Assembly (NCBI GenBank): GCA_011524645.1
Contig: WTJY01000161.1
Span: forward strand, 1-64,000
Source: Anaerolineales bacterium
Lineage (GTDB): Bacteria > Chloroflexota > Anaerolineae > Promineifilales > Promineifilaceae
Reading direction: 5' to 3'
DNA length: 64,000 bases
Every line of letters starts with the position of its first letter. Positions within the stretch are counted from its first letter, which is position 1. The notes under the pieces were generated by a model. The model saw nothing but the letters and a program-made list of their open reading frames with translations, ran no database searches and was not told where the DNA came from. A program made the position numbers and the translations under genes. This document shows, in pieces, positions 8,428 to 17,146 of this stretch.

Positions 8428-9915
8428 ATGAATAGCAATGAAAAAATAATTATTATTGGTGGCGGGATCGCTGGATTGAGTGCCGCGATTCGCTTGGCGG
8501 CTGCCGGTAAATCGGCCGTTGTGTACGAGCAGAATGGGACGGTGGGGGGGAAGATGAGCGAGGTCACGGCCGCTGGCTATCGCTGGGATACAGGGCCATC
8601 TGTGATTACGATGCGTCATGTTTTGGCCGATTTATTTGCTGCGGCGGGGCGACAGCTAGAAGATTATGTTACGCTGTTGCCGGTGGAGCCATTAACACGC
8701 TATTTTTATCAAGATGGAACGGTGTTAGATGTCACACGAGATTTACCCCGTATGCTCGATCAAATCGAGGCGTTGTCGGCCGGTGATGGGGAAGGGTATT
8801 TGCGCTATCTGGCCCATGCTGCCAAGATTCATCGGATTACAGGGCCGGTGTTTATCTATGATGAACCGCCGACTGTCGGGACGTTTTTGCAGACACCGCC
8901 CCATCATGTTTTACAGATCGATGCGTTGAAAACGATGAGTCGCTCGATCGAACGGTTTGTTAAAGGAAAACATTTGCGCCAGATGTTGATGCGCTTCGCT
9001 ACGTATGTGGGGGCCAGTCCTTATCTGGCACCAGGGACCTTAAATGTGATTGCGCATGTCGAGCTAAATGGTGGGGTTTGGTATCCGCAGGGGGGGATTT
9101 ATCAGTTGGCGGTCGGTATGGTTCGTTTGGCTCAAGAATTGGGGGTTGAGATTCAGCTAAATGCGCCGGTTCAAGAGATTTTGGTGCAGGACGGCCGTGC
9201 ACAAGGGATTCGAAGTGATGGGGCTGTTATACCGGCCACTGCGGTTGTAGCCAATGTCGATGTGACGACCGTCTATCAGAAATTACTGCCCCATGAGGTG
9301 GGGCAAATCGGCCGTAAGGCGGCCAAAATGGGGCGGGCTGATACATCATGCTCCGGTTTTATTTTGCTATGGGGAATCGAGGGCGAATTCCCTCAACTGG
9401 CACATCACAATATCTTTTTTAGCCAAGATTATCAGCAGGAGTTTACCCAGATATTTGGGGATAAGGTGATGCCGGATGATCCCACCGTTTATGTCTCGAT
9501 TACGAGCAAAAGTGATGCGGATCATGCGCCAGAAGGGTGTGAAAACTGGTTTGTGCTGGTCAATGCGCCGGCTGTGAGTACCGCTTGGGATTGGCAGACG
9601 GAAGCTACGCGGTATCGTGATGTTGTTTTGGCTATTCTCGCCAAGCACGGCGTTGATTTATCCGGCCGGATTCGCTATGAGCAGATCATGACACCACATG
9701 ATTTAGAGCAGAATACAGGGGCGTTTCGCGGGGCGCTCTACGGCCGTTCTTCAAACGATCGCATGGCCGCTTTCCAGCGTCCTCACAATCGTTGCCCTGA
9801 TGTGGCTGGGCTGTATTTCGCTGGTGGGACCACCCATCCCGGTGGTGGCGTGCCTATGGTGACCTTGTCGGGCAAGGTCGCGGCCGATCTGGTTCTGCGG
9901 GATTTGGCGGGATAA
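8428..9915 (+). CDS. CrtI/CrtD-type carotenoid desaturase
   Basis: A 495-residue flavoprotein. The N-terminal Rossmann fold reads IIIGGGIAGLSAAIRLAAAG with the downstream acidic residue and GGKM. The C-terminus has the bacterial phytoene desaturase signature (YFAGGTTHPGGGVPMV and GKVAADLV). Enzymes of this family desaturate phytoene to lycopene, or introduce the 3,4 double bond (CrtD), and sequence alone does not separate these. I chose ATG 8428: an in-frame ATG at 8359 would translate the repeat hairpin. No phytoene synthase (crtB) is in the window, so the pathway's first step is elsewhere. It is the last intact gene of the carotenoid operon. Confidence 0.88.
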   Translation: MNSNEKIIIIGGGIAGLSAAIRLAAAGKSAVVYEQNGTVGGKMSEVTAAGYRWDTGPSVITMRHVLADLFAAAGRQLEDYVTLLPVEPLTRYFYQDGTVLDVTRDLPRMLDQIEALSAGDGEGYLRYLAHAAKIHRITGPVFIYDEPPTVGTFLQTPPHHVLQIDALKTMSRSIERFVKGKHLRQMLMRFATYVGASPYLAPGTLNVIAHVELNGGVWYPQGGIYQLAVGMVRLAQELGVEIQLNAPVQEILVQDGRAQGIRSDGAVIPATAVVANVDVTTVYQKLLPHEVGQIGRKAAKMGRADTSCSGFILLWGIEGEFPQLAHHNIFFSQDYQQEFTQIFGDKVMPDDPTVYVSITSKSDADHAPEGCENWFVLVNAPAVSTAWDWQTEATRYRDVVLAILAKHGVDLSGRIRYEQIMTPHDLEQNTGAFRGALYGRSSNDRMAAFQRPHNRCPDVAGLYFAGGTTHPGGGVPMVTLSGKVAADLVLRDLAG

Positions 9916-9924
9916 TCAGATTTT

Positions 9925-10482
9925 ATGGTGGATCATCGTATTTTAATTGTTTCGGCCCCGCTGACTCAGGCCGGTTTGGGGCTGTTGCTGGATCAGGAAG
10001 AGTGGTTGACCGTTGTTGCCCAACTATCTCCTAATGAGATCGGCCGACGGTGATTGTGTGGGATATTGGTTGGGAGGCGGATTTAACGGCCGTTGATTGG
10101 GAGAAATGGCTAACGCCGCGTGAGAGTAAGGTCTTGCACTTGATGGGCCAAGGGATGACCAATAAGGGGATTTCTGGCGCATTAGGGATTAGTGCCCATA
10201 CAGTTAAATTTCTAGCCCTGTCGGATTTGGTGGGAGTTGATCAATTAACGATTGTCATTCCCACGAAGGTGGGAATCCAACTCTGTTTGAGCGGTGGATC
10301 CCCGCCTACGCGGGGATGACACCCCTGTAAATCGACTATTTTTGAACGATTTACACTTATCCCACCAAATTCGGCAGTATCAGTTAAATTTCATGTGACC
10401 GCGATTATGGATAAATTGGATGCGCAAATCCGAACAGAGGCGGTTGTTCAGGGAATGCGGTCTGGCGTTTTGAGGATATGGA
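9925..10482 (+). pseudogene. Decayed NarL/LuxR-type response regulator, split by a MITE
   Basis: The frame from ATG 9925 gives the start of a receiver domain (MVDHRILIVSAPLTQAGLGL) and stops at 10051. A different frame continues with RPTVIVWDIGW, which looks like the region of the phospho-acceptor Asp. The LuxR helix-turn-helix follows (LTPRESKVLHLMGQG, then ISAHTVKF). The 171-bp repeat then interrupts it, and after the repeat the helix resumes as HVTAIMDKLDAQIRTEAVVQ. Removing the repeat and one copy of its 9-bp duplication restores KFHVTAIM exactly. The receiver is also much too short, so there were at least two lesions: a deletion/frameshift and an insertion. It lies right after the carotenoid genes, which it may once have regulated. 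Confidence 0.85.
10212..10382. mobile_element. 171-bp MITE, copy 1 (inside luxR-type pseudogene)
   Basis: The ends are imperfect terminal inverted repeats: CTGTCGGATTTGGTGGGA on the left, and on the right the reverse complement of CTGCCGAATTTGGTGGGA. The flanking 9-bp target duplication is GTTAAATTT (10203-10211 and 10383-10391). The match extends to 12 bp if the neighbouring CA and C are counted. Inside are two strong hairpins (ATTCCCAC GAAG GTGGGAAT and ATCCCCGC CTAC GCGGGGAT) that are also inverted relative to each other. It has no coding capacity, so it must be moved by a transposase encoded elsewhere. Confidence 0.92.
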
Positions 10483-10675
10483 TGGGATGTGCCCCTACGA
10501 ATGGTTATTCGTCATTCCCGTACGGTTTCGATTTGCACCGAAATCGTTTGTATCATCGTAGAATTATGTTAAACAAATGTGAACATTTTGAGTCGCATAA
10601 GCTATTTTTAATGTAAGCCGTTTATATTTATAACATTTATCGCTTAGTTTCAACAAAAGCACAGGATATTTAGGC

Positions 10676-12682
10676 ATGCTAGAAGAACGACGCCAAAATC
10701 CTTTCTTTAATCGCCAGCGAATCACTGATCCGGTCTATTTTTATGGTCGAGAGCGAGAAGTCGAATCGCTCTATAGTGCCATTATTACCCGTCAGTCTCG
10801 GTCGATTGTTGGTGAAAGAAAGATTGGCAAAAGCTCACTCATGACTCAGCTCTCTTGCCCCTCGGTCATGAAAACTCACGGGGTAGACCCTGCACAGTAT
10901 ATTTTCCTCTACGTCGATTTAGAAGGATTGTCCAATATTTCGTATGATGAATTTTGGCCGGAGATTATGGATTTGCTTGAACAAGCGCTTCCCGATAGCC
11001 AGCCGAAATTACAAGAGATGGCGGCCGATTTGGCAGACAGTACCGATGTTCGCTTTACACAGGTGCGCCGCTTATTTAGGCGTATTAATCGAGCGGGACT
11101 CACGTTGGTGATGATGCTGGATGAGTTTGAAAGTTTGGCTCGTAACGCTGAATTTGATGCCAGCTTCTACGGTGAATTGCGTAGCTTAGCCGGTGAGATC
11201 GGTGTGGTTTACATCACGATCTCTAAGCTTAGTTTGTATGAATTGACCTATCAGCACGAAGATACGCTGTCATCCCCTTTCTTCAACATTTTTTCCGAAG
11301 TTCGTTTGAATTTGTTGACGATAGAGGATGCACGGAGTTTGTTGTGCTATTTGTCAGAATTGCACGGTGGGCAAACGTTCACCGATGTTGAATTGGATGT
11401 TTTGCATGAGTTGGGTGGGTTCCATCCCTTCTTTTTACAAGTTGCGGGCCACCAGATTTTTGTGGACAAGCAGCAAAATAACGGCCGTTATGATTTAGAT
11501 CGGGTGCGTCGCCGTTTCCGGGCTGAATCAGAAGACCATTTCCGTTATTTATGGGCCCAACTGTCGGTTGATGAACAATTGGCTCTGCGTCGACATAATT
11601 CGTCTGATCCGGCCTTGCTAAAGCGGTTGCAGTCGAAAGCGTTGCTTGTTGAAAAGGCGAATGGCCGGTATGCCCCGTTTAGCGATTCATTTGATCAATT
11701 CCTTAAACGACAAGACACCAATGCGCCGGTTTCCGGTAGCCAAACCGGTAAAGTGCCGGTGCAGTTTAATCAACCGAGTAGCGGTTCTGGAACCGATTTG
11801 ACCGGCAAAACATTGGGCCGGTATCGGGTTTTGGCTCCGGTCGGCCGTGGGGGGATGGCAACCGTTTATCGGGCGTATCAATCCGCGCTAGATCGCTATG
11901 TGGCGATCAAAGTGATGTCACCACAGTTGGCGGGTGACCAGAGCTTTGTTGATCGTTTCCAGCGTGAAGCGGCCAGTGTGGGGCAATTGCGCCACAACAA
12001 TATTGTGCAGATGTTTGACTTCGGTTTGCACGATGGCATTTCTTATATGGTGATGGAATTTATCGATGGCTTGACATTGAAAGATCGTTTGGCTGATGTG
12101 TTTGTCGATAAAACGAAATTGCCCGAGATCGATGAAGTGGCCCGTGTGTTGCGCGGGATCGCGGATGCGCTTGATTATGCCCATGCGCACAATATTGTGC
12201 ATCGGGACATAAAACCGGCCAATATTATGTTGCGCCAAGAAGAGCAGTTGGCTCGCCTGACCGGTGGTATTCCATTTACGGCGGTGTTAACTGATTTTGG
12301 TGTCGCTCGGATGCTTGAAGGGGTTGCTTTGACCCAGCCGGGCGCGGCCGTGGGGACACCTGATTATATGTCCCCTGAACAAGCGAGTGGGCAAAGTGCC
12401 ACGACCGCTTCCGATATTTATGCGTTGGGGATTGTGCTTTATGAGATGTTGACCGGTGAACGGCCGTTTCGCGGTGATACACCGGTTGCGGTGCTGTTAC
12501 AGCATATCGATGCAGACCCTCCCTCTGTTATTTCCCGTGTGCCCCATTTGCCACGGGCTTTAGATGAAATTATTAATACCGCTATGGCCAAAGACCCGTT
12601 GCTGCGATACAGCACGGCCGGAGCGATGGCGGATGCCTTTGATAAAGTCGCCCAAGCTAGAAAAGTGGTTAGTGATTCATAA
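10676..12682 (+). CDS. STAND-like NTPase fused to a Hanks-type Ser/Thr protein kinase
   Basis: A 668-residue cytoplasmic protein. Residues 20-330 form an AAA_16/STAND-like NTPase: YFYGREREVE, Walker A GERKIGKSS and Walker B LVMMLDEFES. A helical part ending HFRYLWAQLSVDEQLAL is shared with the next gene product. Residues 375-660 form a complete protein kinase: GRGGMATVY, VAIK, catalytic HRD at 509-511 in HRDIKPANIM, DFG at 540 and the activation loop GTPDYMSPEQAS. There is no transmembrane helix or PASTA domain. NTPase state and phosphorylation are probably coupled. The substrate is unknown, with the adjacent membrane NTPase a natural candidate. The 81-base gap to it suggests co-transcription. 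Confidence 0.88.
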   Translation: MLEERRQNPFFNRQRITDPVYFYGREREVESLYSAIITRQSRSIVGERKIGKSSLMTQLSCPSVMKTHGVDPAQYIFLYVDLEGLSNISYDEFWPEIMDLLEQALPDSQPKLQEMAADLADSTDVRFTQVRRLFRRINRAGLTLVMMLDEFESLARNAEFDASFYGELRSLAGEIGVVYITISKLSLYELTYQHEDTLSSPFFNIFSEVRLNLLTIEDARSLLCYLSELHGGQTFTDVELDVLHELGGFHPFFLQVAGHQIFVDKQQNNGRYDLDRVRRRFRAESEDHFRYLWAQLSVDEQLALRRHNSSDPALLKRLQSKALLVEKANGRYAPFSDSFDQFLKRQDTNAPVSGSQTGKVPVQFNQPSSGSGTDLTGKTLGRYRVLAPVGRGGMATVYRAYQSALDRYVAIKVMSPQLAGDQSFVDRFQREAASVGQLRHNNIVQMFDFGLHDGISYMVMEFIDGLTLKDRLADVFVDKTKLPEIDEVARVLRGIADALDYAHAHNIVHRDIKPANIMLRQEEQLARLTGGIPFTAVLTDFGVARMLEGVALTQPGAAVGTPDYMSPEQASGQSATTASDIYALGIVLYEMLTGERPFRGDTPVAVLLQHIDADPPSVISRVPHLPRALDEIINTAMAKDPLLRYSTAGAMADAFDKVAQARKVVSDS

Positions 12683-12763
12683 CTTGTCATGGTTGAGGGG
12701 ACGTTTTTCTTTCCTTCTTAACGATTACGAGTTGTTAAGTGCTAATGACTTACTTTAAATTTT

Positions 12764-15700
12764 ATGAAAATTCGTGTCCTAACCACAGGATTAATCGCTG
12801 GTATTTTAATGAGCCTGACCGCTCTCTATCCAGCCATCAGCTTGATTGCACCGACAACGATTCCTTCGCTGATCCGGCCGATTGAAAACGAGCTATGGCA
12901 TGGGATCGCGCTGATGGTTTCGGCCGCTGCGGCCGTGTTTATTTTGCTCGATTTCGGGATTATTGCGGCGCGTATAGCCGGTGTAACCGATTGGCGTTTC
13001 GGGGCTAAAGCGGGGGCTGTGGCCGGTTTGCTGGTCGGGGTTGTGACATTCGTCACTATTTTGTCTCCCTTATTGGCGCTTGATGCGTTTGCAGATATCG
13101 CCCATTTCCAGCCCCATGTTGATGGGGAATTGCCTTCTCATGCCGTGATTAGTCGATACCGAGACCAGATGTTACGGCGGCCGTTAGATTGGATGTTTAC
13201 CAGCCTGTTGGTAAATGCGATTGTGGGGGCGATGTCTGGGGCACTTTATGGTTGGCGGCATAAAGAAGATAAGCCTAAGAAAAAAGAATCTTTAGGCAAT
13301 TATATTTTGGCTGGGGGAAGTCCACGCCAATGGCTTGGGGAAAATACGCACGCGATGTCGGTGGCAACATTGAGCGGTTTAGCGTTGGGCGTTTTAATCA
13401 GTTTGGCCAATCTAGAACTCTTTAATCGGCTCGGTGAAATCGGGCGTGATGTGGTGATCGGGGAAGCCGCGTTTGCGGATATGGTTTATTCACCGATTGC
13501 GACCCTTTCCGCCTGGTTGTTGGGCGGAGTGGTTGTGTGGTTAATTCATAACCCTCATACACGCTGGCGGGATCGTGTGGGTGGCGTCGTTTTGGCTTAT
13601 AACGTTACGATCATCCCGATATTGCTTCTCACCTTTCGTTTTGTCGCTTATTTCTTGGGCTTGGCTCCCTACTTTGTGGTCCATCAATGGCTTGATCCGC
13701 TGTCGGGCGAGTTGATGCTTGAAGAATGGATTTTGAGCGATTTGCTCTATATTTTCGGTGGACAAGTTTTGCGGCCGGAATTCTTTGGGACTTTGATTTT
13801 CGTCATGCCTTGGCTTTTGATATTGTTGTCATTGGTCTTTATGGGGGCCTTTGGATTGATTCAAGGGGTTGTTTTCGGGACGATCATTCCACTGATAAGC
13901 CCACGGCCGGTAGACAAAGCTTGCGTGATTGCGCGACGGATCAGCCGAAGTGAAAAAGAGATTTTGCCGGACATTTATAATATCTTCAAAACGGAAGAAA
14001 AAGCGTATGATGTGTTGGCCCATTTGGCGAATCGGACTTATCGTACGCAGCCGGAAATTTCTCAGCTAGCGGGTTATTTTCATACCTTGGGGACGAGTGA
14101 TGTGCCGAAAGAACATGCTTTAGCGGTGCGCGGGATTTCTGAGATTACGGCCGCGCATAAAGAATGGCGTTGGGCTCGGGATTTCAGCATGGTCTTTTGG
14201 GCATTGTACGAAGTTCTTGAAGCACGAACTTTGGAAGACATTTTAGAGATTAAAGAACCGGCCGAGCATACGACGACTTCATTGCCCGCCCCGATCGTTA
14301 AAAATGTCCGTTTGATTACCGAGATTATTCGTGAAATCGGTAAAACCGAGAGGGTCAATGATTTGCAAACAAAAGCGATCTTTTTAGAGAATGCACTGAA
14401 AGCGATTTCTCGGGCCAAAGAAGCGAATTTAATCGAAGATAAAGAAAACCTACTCGCCTCTTCGCCTGAGCGCTCGGCCGTGGTCGTGGTGATGAACCAT
14501 TGGCAAGAAACGATTGTCGATGTGTTGCAACGCTTAAAAGGAAGAGCTTTGATCAATAGCAATCTTGAATGCCAAACCTGCCCGATCTCGGCACAAGTCC
14601 CCTTGGTGTATTCGATTAAAAATAGTGGGTTGAATGTGGCGCAGGGGGTGCAGTTGCGGGTGCGTGAAAGTGCTGATTATCACTTGGTGAAAAACGGTCA
14701 TAGCGATGTGTTTGTCGATATTTTGCCTCCTGGTGAAGCGTTTGAAGCCCACATTCCGATTGTGCCACGTGAAGGGGTTCGCCGCTTGCGGATAGAATGG
14801 GAAGTTTTATACGACGATGCGGTTGATGACAAACGAACCGTAGAGTTTGCCGATGTTATGGAGTTTACTGATCCGGATAAGCCATTTAAGCGAGTTTTCC
14901 CGATCCCTTACGTGACCGGCACACCGTTAAAATCAGATGATGTGTTTGTCGGCCGTGACGAGATATTCTCCTTTATTCAAGAGAATCTGCTTGGGGCGCA
15001 TCAAAATAATGCGATTATTTTGCATGGTCAGCGTCGGACCGGAAAAACATCGGTTTTGTATCGTTTAGGGCGGGTGATGAGTGATACGCACATCTCTGTT
15101 TTAATCGATATGCAAGGGAAACCGGCGCGAAGCACGGCCGAATTTCTCTACTCGATCGCTGATGATATTACCTTTGAACTTGAAGAACATGACATCGATA
15201 TCGACCCTCCGGAATGGGACGATTTTGCGGAAAATCCGGAATTTTTCTTCCGGTCTCGTTTTTTGCGTAGCTTGAAAAAGAAATTAGAGGGTAAGAATAT
15301 TTTGTTGCTCTTTGATGAATTTGAAGAACTGCAGATGCGGGTCGAAAGCGGCCGTTTGTCACCTGAAATATTCCCGTTCTTGCGTAATTTGGTGCAACAT
15401 GAAGACCATGTCGATTTTGTATTCTCGGGAACCCATAAGTTAGAAGAACTCGGGGCGGAATATTGGTCTATTTTGTTCAATATTGCGGTGTACAAACCGA
15501 TTACCTTCTTAAGTCAAACGGAAGTACGGCATTTAATTTCCGCACCTGTCGAAGGGTATAACATCGAATACGACCCCTTGGCGGTGAAGCACATTAGCAA
15601 AGTCACGGCTGGTCATCCTTATTTTACGCAGCTCGTGCTCCATGAAATGATGGTCTATCACAACGAAACGGAGCGGAACTATTTCACCGTGGTTGATGTG

Positions 15701-16018
15701 GATCAGGTGTTTGAACGGATCGTTGAGCGGGGTGAAGCCCACTTTAAGTATATTTGGGCGGAATCGACCGAAGCGGAACAAACGGTTTTGCGCGCTCTGA
15801 CCGATATGCTCATGGGTAAAGATGCGGTGCCGAAGAAAGAACTGAAAGCGTATTTATACGAACGTGGCCATGAATGGGATGAAAATTATGAAGCGGGCTT
15901 AAATTCTCTATTGTCACGCGACATTTTGGACCATTTGGGTCAACAAAGTTCGATTTACCGCTTTAAGGTTGATCTGATTCGTTTGTGGATCGGCCGTGCG
16001 CGGGAAGTAATTTTGTAG
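12764..16018 (+). CDS. Polytopic membrane protein with Ig-like and C-terminal NTPase domains
   Basis: A 1,084-residue protein. The first 395 residues hold seven or eight transmembrane helices. A soluble helical part follows to about 610, then a beta-rich domain at about 615-715 (CPISAQVPLVYSIKNSG to RRLRIEWEVLYDD) of CARDB/Ig-like look. The C-terminal NTPase starts VFVGRDEI, with Walker A GQRRTGKTS at 755-763 and Walker B NILLLFDEFEEL near 845. Its tail HPYFTQLVLHEM and HFKYIWAESTEAEQTVLRAL matches the NTPase half of the upstream kinase fusion, so the two NTPases are paralogues. I do not recognise a named family for the whole. It may be a membrane platform that signals through NTP-driven assembly. 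Confidence 0.8.
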   Translation: MKIRVLTTGLIAGILMSLTALYPAISLIAPTTIPSLIRPIENELWHGIALMVSAAAAVFILLDFGIIAARIAGVTDWRFGAKAGAVAGLLVGVVTFVTILSPLLALDAFADIAHFQPHVDGELPSHAVISRYRDQMLRRPLDWMFTSLLVNAIVGAMSGALYGWRHKEDKPKKKESLGNYILAGGSPRQWLGENTHAMSVATLSGLALGVLISLANLELFNRLGEIGRDVVIGEAAFADMVYSPIATLSAWLLGGVVVWLIHNPHTRWRDRVGGVVLAYNVTIIPILLLTFRFVAYFLGLAPYFVVHQWLDPLSGELMLEEWILSDLLYIFGGQVLRPEFFGTLIFVMPWLLILLSLVFMGAFGLIQGVVFGTIIPLISPRPVDKACVIARRISRSEKEILPDIYNIFKTEEKAYDVLAHLANRTYRTQPEISQLAGYFHTLGTSDVPKEHALAVRGISEITAAHKEWRWARDFSMVFWALYEVLEARTLEDILEIKEPAEHTTTSLPAPIVKNVRLITEIIREIGKTERVNDLQTKAIFLENALKAISRAKEANLIEDKENLLASSPERSAVVVVMNHWQETIVDVLQRLKGRALINSNLECQTCPISAQVPLVYSIKNSGLNVAQGVQLRVRESADYHLVKNGHSDVFVDILPPGEAFEAHIPIVPREGVRRLRIEWEVLYDDAVDDKRTVEFADVMEFTDPDKPFKRVFPIPYVTGTPLKSDDVFVGRDEIFSFIQENLLGAHQNNAIILHGQRRTGKTSVLYRLGRVMSDTHISVLIDMQGKPARSTAEFLYSIADDITFELEEHDIDIDPPEWDDFAENPEFFFRSRFLRSLKKKLEGKNILLLFDEFEELQMRVESGRLSPEIFPFLRNLVQHEDHVDFVFSGTHKLEELGAEYWSILFNIAVYKPITFLSQTEVRHLISAPVEGYNIEYDPLAVKHISKVTAGHPYFTQLVLHEMMVYHNETERNYFTVVDVDQVFERIVERGEAHFKYIWAESTEAEQTVLRALTDMLMGKDAVPKKELKAYLYERGHEWDENYEAGLNSLLSRDILDHLGQQSSIYRFKVDLIRLWIGRAREVIL

Positions 16019-16050
16019 AAAGGCAAAAGGGAAAAGGAAAAAGGGAACAT

Positions 16051-17076
16051 TTGAGACGATCTGTCAAAATATGGGGTTCGATGTTTGTAGGGTGTTGGTT
16101 TTTTGTTGTGGTGGGCTGTTCGGCCGTGGCCACGCAGAATCGGGCGGAGGTTGCGGTTGTGTTAACCGCGACAGAGCCGTTGCCGACAAATACGGAAACG
16201 GCTGAACCGACGGCGACTTATACGGCTACGCCGGAGCCGACAGCGACCGCTACGGCGACACCGAGTCAGACCCCGACGAAGACGGCGACACCGACGGCGA
16301 CCCATACGCCAACCATTACCCCTACCCCGTGGGGGGATGAGCGGGAATACGGCCGTAGCACCCAAGATATTCCTCTCACAGTGGCCCAGTTTGGTGCGGG
16401 AGAGCGGGTTATTTTGTTGGTGGGGGGCATTCATGGGGGATATGAATGGAATACGATTCTGTTGGCCTATGACATGATCGATTACTTTACGGCAAACCCG
16501 AAAGAGATACCGGATGATGTGACCCTTTATATTATTCCGTCGGCTAATCCGGATGGACAGTATACGGTGACATTTCGGACCGGCCGGATCGGGCGAGAAG
16601 ATATTCCGGTGGGGACCGATACGAGTTGGGGCCGCTTTAACGGGAATGGGGTCGATCTAAATCGAAATTGGGATTGTAATTGGTCCCCTGAAGCGTACTG
16701 GCGAGATCGGGTTGTAAGTGGAGGCAGTGCCCCGTTTTCTGAACCGGAGACGGCCGCGCTACGGGATTTTATTTTAGAGATTGAGCCGGAGTCGGTAACG
16801 TTTTGGCATAGCGCTGCTGGGGCGATTTATGCGTCATGGTGTGGCGAGGACGTGTTTACCTCTTCTGTAACGCTAGCTGAAATTTATGCACAGGCTTCCG
16901 GTTATCCTGTTGGGGGTGGTTTTAGTGCGTACCCGATTACGGGAGATGCTGGAAACTGGTTGGCAACACAAGGAATCCCAACGATTGCGGTTGAGTTTTA
17001 TACTCATACCGATACCGATTGGTCGCAAAATTTGGCTGGTGTGCAGGCTTTGTTGGCCCGGCCGTTGTCACCCTAG
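16051..17076 (+). CDS. M14-family zinc carboxypeptidase-like lipoprotein
   Basis: I chose the TTG at 16051, preceded by AAGGGAA, because it gives a classic lipoprotein signal: RR and K, a hydrophobic core, then the lipobox VVGC with Cys22. A Thr/Pro/Ala-rich linker (TATPEPTATATATPS-like, about 35-92) leads to an M14 metallopeptidase domain. Zinc-ligand candidates are H128 and E132 in GGIHGGYEWN (one residue longer than the usual HxxE) and the His in FWHSAAG. The substrate-binding Asn-Arg lies in GVDLNRNW and the general base Glu in VEFYTH. It likely trims peptides or peptidoglycan outside the membrane. The first ATG is at 16081 and would shorten the signal. Confidence 0.82.
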   Translation: MRRSVKIWGSMFVGCWFFVVVGCSAVATQNRAEVAVVLTATEPLPTNTETAEPTATYTATPEPTATATATPSQTPTKTATPTATHTPTITPTPWGDEREYGRSTQDIPLTVAQFGAGERVILLVGGIHGGYEWNTILLAYDMIDYFTANPKEIPDDVTLYIIPSANPDGQYTVTFRTGRIGREDIPVGTDTSWGRFNGNGVDLNRNWDCNWSPEAYWRDRVVSGGSAPFSEPETAALRDFILEIEPESVTFWHSAAGAIYASWCGEDVFTSSVTLAEIYAQASGYPVGGGFSAYPITGDAGNWLATQGIPTIAVEFYTHTDTDWSQNLAGVQALLARPLSP

Positions 17077-17104
17077 TGTCGCGACAGATTGTCACGACCT
17101 AGGG
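17071..17104. terminator. Hairpin between convergent M14 and P450 genes
   Basis: The arms CCCTAGTGTCGCGAC and GTCACGACCTAGGG pair almost fully (one bulge, one mismatch) around AGATT. The M14 stop codon lies inside the left arm. The place between two convergent genes suits a two-way terminator, although U-tracts are short. Confidence 0.6.
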
Positions 17105-17146
17105 ATCGGATTTTGTAAAAGGTAAAGGCCTACATGGGAGTCGGCA

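Noticed and set aside
10255-10321. Short inverted repeats with spacers, possible CRISPR
   Set aside because: They are the two hairpins of the MITE, present once per copy with no array of equal spacers.
13829-15781. Several 60-160 residue minus-strand ORFs under the large membrane NTPase
   Set aside because: Shadows of the real gene; no motif and no start signals.
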